From: an uncultured Selenomonadales bacterium
Lineage (GTDB): Bacteria > Bacillota > Negativicutes > DSM-1736 > Dendrosporobacteraceae
Reading direction: 5' to 3'
NCBI GenBank assembly: GCA_946407015.1
Contig: CAMJML010000003.1
Coordinates: forward strand, 186,001 to 250,000
Length of the DNA stretch: 64,000 nt
Part shown: positions 59,648 through 64,000 of the stretch, piece by piece
Layout: each line of letters starts with the position of its first letter
Numbering within the stretch: the stretch's first letter is position 1
Notes under the pieces: model-generated
The model's input: only the letters and a program-made list of their open reading frames with translations
The model's database searches: none
What the model was told of the DNA's origin: nothing
Translations under genes and position numbers: made by a program

Positions 59648-61837
59648 TTGCCGAAATTCTTATCGGAATTAACCCCCGAATTAAAATATGAATTACTTGG
59701 TATCATTCTAACAACGGCTGGCATACTTGCATTAGTTAGTCTGCTGGGCTTAAACGCAGGTCCGGCCGGATTGTTCGCGGTAAAAATTCAAAAATATTTA
59801 TTCGGAGTAGGGGCATTGTTTGTTCCTTGCATGATTATTGCAATCGGGCTGCGTTATATAGCTACGCGTTCCAAGATAAACTATTCCCTGAAATTCTGGG
59901 GAATTATTGTACTCTATTGTTTATTGTTAGCGGTTTTTCATCATTTCACTATACCTGCAGGTCAGGAAATTTTACCGGAAAGTTTACAAACAGGTGGTGG
60001 ATTTACGGGAGGATTTCTGCTTTTTTCTTTACGAAAGTTGTTTGGTATCGATGGTTCGATCATCATCTTGTTCGCATTGTCGATTTGTGCATTTATTATG
60101 ACGACAACTTGGTCACTCGCTGTTGGGTTTGTTAAAGCCAAGCACCGTGCTGTGGAAAGTTTACAAAATGCACGGGAATCAATGGCATGCACCTATGAAA
60201 GAATCTTTGAAGAAGACGATGAAACAGACGAACCTCCGCTAACAGCACATAACAGCTTTTATAATCAAGACCGTGATCGACCTAAAAACAACATTTCCTC
60301 TGAGCATCGCATTGACGATCATCAAAATGATGAGCCTGTGAAAGAATTACCGGCTAACCAGGAGCCTTTACCGTCAAGCACTCTTAATGATCAGTCAACT
60401 CCGCCCCTGTATCGTCTACCTCCGATTACTTTATTGGGTAAAGCAATAAAGGTAAAACAGGCAAAGATTTCTAAAGAAATTGCAGATAATGCTCGATTAT
60501 TAGAGCAGACATTAGAAAATTTTAATGTCAGTGCAAAGATTATCAATACTTGTAATGGACCTTCTGTAACCCGCTATGAACTGGAGCCGGCTCCAGGAGT
60601 AAAAGTGAGTAAAATTGTTAATCTTTCTGATGATATTGCATTAAGCCTCGCTGCAACAGGTGTTAGAATTGAAGCACCTATTCCAGGAAAGGCGGCTATT
60701 GGGATCGAAGTTCCCAACAAGGAAGTTTCAGGCGTTCAGTTAAGGGAAGTACTGGAGAGCAGTCAATTCCAGGAAGCGTCTTCCAAATTAACGGTAGCAC
60801 TTGGAAAAGATATTGCCGGAAACGCTATCATCGCAGACCTTGCTAAAATGCCGCATATGCTTGTAGCCGGTGCTACCGGCTCTGGAAAAAGCGTTTGTAT
60901 AAACACATTGATTACCAGCATTCTGTTTAAAGCCACACCGGATGAAGTAAAATTTGTTCTGATTGACCCCAAAATGGTAGAACTATCCAATTACAACGGT
61001 ATTCCTCATTTAATGGCCCCAGTTGTGACAGATGCAAAAAAGGCTGCTTCTGCATTAAACTGGGCTGTGCAGGAAATGGAACGACGTTATAATATTTTTG
61101 CTACAGCAGGCGTCCGTGACATTGGCAGATACAATCAAACGATTGACACAAATAAACTGCCCTTTGTTGTTGTTATTATTGATGAGCTTGCAGACCTAAT
61201 GATGGTTGCTCCAGTCGATGTTGAGGATGCTATTTGCCGACTTGCCCAGAAGGCCCGAGCTGCCGGTATTCATTTAGTCTTGGCAACACAAAGGCCATCA
61301 GTAGATGTCATTACCGGTATCATCAAAGCCAATGTTCCGTCCAGGATTTCATTCGCAGTCTCTTCTCAAATTGATTCCCGCACCATTTTAGACATGTCTG
61401 GTGCAGAGAAACTCTTAGGAAAAGGCGATATGCTATACTATCCGGTCGGTGCACCAAAACCACTCCGGGTACAAGGAGCTTTTATTTCAGACCATGAGGT
61501 CGAAGAGTTGATTGCATTTATCAAAAATCAAACCCGTCCTGATGAATCAAGTCATAGTGAAGTTGTCTTTGAGGATATTAGTGAAGATGGTCATAATTCT
61601 CAGGATCAACCTAAATATGAAGATGAGCTATTAGAAACAGCCGTTCAAATGGTACTAGAAACAGGCCAGGCATCGGTTTCCATGCTGCAGCGGAAATTTC
61701 GCATCGGCTATACCCGTGCGGCAAGGCTCATTGATACTATGGAAGAAATGCGAATCGTTGGACCTAATATCGGCAGTAAAGCCCGCGAAATCTTAATGAA
61801 TTCCGAACAGGTTAATAATATTTATTTCAAAAAATAA
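59648..61837 (+). CDS. DNA translocase FtsK/SpoIIIE
   Basis: 729 residues from TTG 59648, the start correctly spaced from GAGGTGG; ATG 59643 is out of frame. The N-terminus has four to five membrane helices (about 12-175), then a charged linker, then the motor: [17 protein letters not shown] with Walker A (about 407-416), [13 protein letters not shown] as Walker B, and [13 protein letters not shown]. The end ([29 protein letters not shown]) is the gamma winged-helix domain that reads KOPS/SRS. It pumps DNA during division or sporulation. FtsK and SpoIIIE cannot be distinguished here. Confidence 0.94.
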   Translation: MPKFLSELTPELKYELLGIILTTAGILALVSLLGLNAGPAGLFAVKIQKYLFGVGALFVPCMIIAIGLRYIATRSKINYSLKFWGIIVLYCLLLAVFHHFTIPAGQEILPESLQTGGGFTGGFLLFSLRKLFGIDGSIIILFALSICAFIMTTTWSLAVGFVKAKHRAVESLQNARESMACTYERIFEEDDETDEPPLTAHNSFYNQDRDRPKNNISSEHRIDDHQNDEPVKELPANQEPLPSSTLNDQSTPPLYRLPPITLLGKAIKVKQAKISKEIADNARLLEQTLENFNVSAKIINTCNGPSVTRYELEPAPGVKVSKIVNLSDDIALSLAATGVRIEAPIPGKAAIGIEVPNKEVSGVQLREVLESSQFQEASSKLTVALGKDIAGNAIIADLAKMPHMLVAGATGSGKSVCINTLITSILFKATPDEVKFVLIDPKMVELSNYNGIPHLMAPVVTDAKKAASALNWAVQEMERRYNIFATAGVRDIGRYNQTIDTNKLPFVVVIIDELADLMMVAPVDVEDAICRLAQKARAAGIHLVLATQRPSVDVITGIIKANVPSRISFAVSSQIDSRTILDMSGAEKLLGKGDMLYYPVGAPKPLRVQGAFISDHEVEELIAFIKNQTRPDESSHSEVVFEDISEDGHNSQDQPKYEDELLETAVQMVLETGQASVSMLQRKFRIGYTRAARLIDTMEEMRIVGPNIGSKAREILMNSEQVNNIYFKK

Positions 61838-61988
61838 CTTATAGTGATGAATATATAGTGGGTACACTAGATCTAGCATATTGAACATAGTCCTTAAACC
61901 ATTGCGATTATGATAATTAATGAAAAATTGCAGGTATAACAAACATAGCACTAAATCATCAATTCAATAATATGAGGAGGGAAACGTC

Positions 61989-62744
61989 GTGCAAACAGTG
62001 GGAGAAATTTTACGAAGCGAACGTGAAAAAAAGGGCATATCCATTAAAGATGTTGAGGCAGCAACAAGCATTCGGGCTTTGTATATAAACGCAATTGAGG
62101 AAAGCGATTATAAAATTGTCCCTGGAGAAGTCTATCTAAAAGGATTTATACGAAATTATGCTAATTTTTTAGGATTAAATGGTCCTGGTATGGTTGATTT
62201 ATACCGTCAGCAGCAAACAGCCAGCCAATCCAATGTTATACCGGAAGCGGCCGCCAGTACGACAGCCTCAGTGCCATCCTCAAAGCCTGATACAACGGGT
62301 GAAGGGACAGGCTCAGCAAAATGGATTATTGGTGGAATTGCCATTGCAGCGATTGCCGGGGTTTTGTGGTGGGTAAATGCACGTCCTGCAAATCCAGCAG
62401 TGCCCGCTCCACAGCCATCCGCGCAAGTTCAACCCGCTACACCGGCGCCGGTTATTCCTGCCAAACCAGTACCTAATCCAGTTCCACAAGCACAACCGAT
62501 TCAAATTATTGCTAAATTCAGTGGCGAATGCTGGACCCAGGTCATAGCCGACGGAAAAGAAATTTTTGAAGGTATTCCCCGCAGCGGTGACAGTCTAACA
62601 TGGAATGCCAATAATAATATGACAATCAAGTTTGGTAACGCCGGTAGTGTTGAAGCAAATTATAATGGACAACCGCTCGGAAAACTTGGAGGGGTTGGCG
62701 AAGTTGTAGTAAAAACATTTACAGCTAATCCGCAGAAACAGTAA
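61989..62744 (+). CDS. rodZ: RodZ-like cell-shape protein
   Basis: 251 residues, GTG start after GAGGAGG. The N-terminal 70 residues are an Xre-type helix-turn-helix ([35 protein letters not shown]). A single membrane helix at about 116-134 is followed by a Pro/Ala-rich linker and a DUF4115 domain ([18 protein letters not shown]). RodZ binds MreB and organises the rod complex. It follows ftsK by 150 bp with no clear terminator. Confidence 0.9.
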   Translation: MQTVGEILRSEREKKGISIKDVEAATSIRALYINAIEESDYKIVPGEVYLKGFIRNYANFLGLNGPGMVDLYRQQQTASQSNVIPEAAASTTASVPSSKPDTTGEGTGSAKWIIGGIAIAAIAGVLWWVNARPANPAVPAPQPSAQVQPATPAPVIPAKPVPNPVPQAQPIQIIAKFSGECWTQVIADGKEIFEGIPRSGDSLTWNANNNMTIKFGNAGSVEANYNGQPLGKLGGVGEVVVKTFTANPQKQ

Positions 62745-62760
62745 TGCTAGGAGAGACTTT

Positions 62761-64000
62761 ATGAATAAATTCCTGCCAATCAGCAAAGCAGATATGCTTG
62801 AACGTGGCTGGCAACAACTTGATTTTTTATTTATTAGTGGCGATGCTTATGTTGACCATCCGAGCTTTGGTCCCGCTATTATCTGCCGTATTTTAGAAAA
62901 ACTTGGCTATAAAGTTGGAATGATTGCACAGCCAGATTGGCGCTCAACCAGTGATTTTAAGAGGTTAGGCAAACCACGGCTAGGTGTTTTGGTATCAGCA
63001 GGAAACCTGGATTCTATGCTCAATAAATTTACTGCAGCAAAAAAGTTTCGCAGTAACGATGACTATTCTCCGGGAGGCAAAGCTGGCTGCAGACCGGATA
63101 GAGCTACGATTGTGTATTGCAATAGGATCCGGGAATTGTGGAAAAACATTCCAATTATTATTGGCGGCATTGAAGCAAGTTTGCGGCGATTTGCTCATTA
63201 TGACTACTGGTCTGATCATGTTCGACGCTCTATCTTAATTGATAGCAGAGCTGATCTATTGATCTATGGAATGGGCGAAAAACAAATTAAAGAGATTGCA
63301 GCACAACTTGAGCATGGCATCCAGGTAGCTGATATTCAACATGTTCAAGGCACCTGTTGTCGTGCAACTACTTTAGACAGCATTTGGGATTATATTGAAA
63401 TACCTGATTATGAAACAGTCAGTACTGATAAAAAGAAGTTTGCCGAAGCTTTTAAAATTCAATATCAGGAACAAGATCCCATCAGAGGGAAAATAATTGT
63501 TCAAAACCATGGTGAATACTATCTGATTCAAAACCCCCCAGCAATGCCCTTAACAACAAGTGAAATGGATGAGATTTACGATTTGCCTTATCAGCGCACC
63601 TATCATCCAATTTATGAAGAAGCCGGTGGAGTTCCGGCAATCCAAGAGGTTAAATTTAGTTTAGTCAGTCACCGGGGCTGTTTTGGCGGGTGTTCTTTCT
63701 GCGCAATTGTTTCCCATCAAGGAAGAATCATTCAGTCTCGCAGTCAGGAATCCATTCTAAACGAGGCACAGATTTTAATCAAACTTCCTGATTTCAAAGG
63801 TTATATTCATGATGTGGGGGGGCCTACTGCCAATTTCAGAATGCCAGCCTGTAAAAACCAAGCAGATCGAGGTACTTGCAAAGGACGTCATTGCTTAACG
63901 CCTGAACCATGCAAAAACCTAGACACCAATCACAGTGATTATCTTTCATTGCTTCGTGCATTGCGGAAATTGCCGGGTGTAAAAAAGGTTTTTATTCGCT
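62761..64000 (+). CDS. YgiQ family radical SAM protein, N-terminal part
   Basis: The frame is open from ATG 62761 (TAGGAGAG ahead) to the right edge with no stop, so it is a partial gene of at least 413 residues. The start [14 protein letters not shown] and [18 protein letters not shown] are typical of the YgiQ/UPF0313 family; [18 protein letters not shown] follows, and the radical SAM cluster motif is [12 protein letters not shown] (about 310-320). YgiQ proteins carry a B12-binding-like N-terminal region and a radical SAM domain; the reaction is unknown. Family members usually exceed 550 residues, so the rest lies outside the window. It starts 16 bp after rodZ. Confidence 0.9.
   Translation, partial: MNKFLPISKADMLERGWQQLDFLFISGDAYVDHPSFGPAIICRILEKLGYKVGMIAQPDWRSTSDFKRLGKPRLGVLVSAGNLDSMLNKFTAAKKFRSNDDYSPGGKAGCRPDRATIVYCNRIRELWKNIPIIIGGIEASLRRFAHYDYWSDHVRRSILIDSRADLLIYGMGEKQIKEIAAQLEHGIQVADIQHVQGTCCRATTLDSIWDYIEIPDYETVSTDKKKFAEAFKIQYQEQDPIRGKIIVQNHGEYYLIQNPPAMPLTTSEMDEIYDLPYQRTYHPIYEEAGGVPAIQEVKFSLVSHRGCFGGCSFCAIVSHQGRIIQSRSQESILNEAQILIKLPDFKGYIHDVGGPTANFRMPACKNQADRGTCKGRHCLTPEPCKNLDTNHSDYLSLLRALRKLPGVKKVFIR

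Noticed and set aside
1-64000. tRNA, rRNA, CRISPR array, insertion sequence or prophage
   Set aside because: I found no cloverleaf tRNA, no regularly spaced repeat series, and no transposase, integrase or phage gene anywhere in the window.

Overview
This 64 kb window is chromosomal, low- to mid-GC DNA from what looks like a spore-forming, diderm member of the Firmicutes (Negativicutes, most likely the Sporomusaceae: Sporomusa, Pelosinus and relatives). The housekeeping gene order is Gram-positive: polC, then rimP-nusA-ylxR-ylxQ-infB-rbfA-nrnA-truB-ribF-rpsO-pnp-ylxY-M16 peptidase-dut, then dapB-asd-lysC-dapA, RNase J, tepA-ylzJ-ftsK and rodZ. Sporulation-associated families are present (YlmC/YmxH, YlxY, TepA). 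An RND/HAE1-type efflux pump end at the left edge implies an outer membrane. A complete anaerobic corrin pathway, a ferredoxin-dependent 2-oxoacid oxidoreductase and a fused lactate-oxidation protein fit an anaerobe. The assignment to a family is inference; no rRNA lies in the window.

Layout. 1-10.2 kb: RND pump C-terminus, pfkA, an unknown helical protein, the nickel-pincer cofactor genes larB-larC, an HD-GYP protein, queC-folE2, a solitary adenine-specific DNA methyltransferase and a flippase-like membrane protein. 10.4-13.5 kb: korD-A-B-C plus a VOC protein. 13.65-16.4 kb, minus strand: lutC and a LutB-LutA fusion. 16.8-31.9 kb: a cobalamin riboswitch followed by seventeen co-directional, mostly overlapping cobamide genes (cbiD-E-T-L-F-G-H-J-C-A, cobU, cbiP, cbiB, cobS, pduX-like, cobD, cobC). 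32.0-36.2 kb: an ArsC/Spx-like gene on the minus strand and polC. 36.4-50.7 kb: the translation/RNA metabolism operon and cell-wall genes. 50.8-52.1 kb: small membrane, YlmC-like and stress proteins. 52.2-56.6 kb: a lysine riboswitch driving dapB-asd-lysC-dapA. 56.6-64 kb: RNase J, tepA, ylzJ, ftsK, rodZ and the start of a YgiQ-type radical SAM gene that runs off the right edge.

Functionally, the cobamide block takes precorrin-2 or its cobalt form to the complete lower-ligand-carrying corrinoid, including the aminopropanol arm (PduX-like kinase, CobD) and nucleotide loop (CobU, CobS, CobC), but it lacks a cobT, a cobalt chelatase and an adenosyltransferase. The lysine-riboswitch operon supplies diaminopimelate and lysine.

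Nothing in the window looks like a mobile element, prophage, CRISPR array or obvious defence island. The observation I rate highest is that PolC lacks the DnaQ-type 3'-5' exonuclease normally inserted in its PHP domain, while all nine PHP metal-ligand positions are intact, which suggests PHP-based proofreading. Other points worth a second look are the 106-nt cbiG/cbiH overlap, direct repeats upstream of lutC, a solitary methyltransferase beside queuosine/folate genes, hairpins in the larB and rimP leaders, and a 15-nt sequence shared by the rimP and RNase J leaders.
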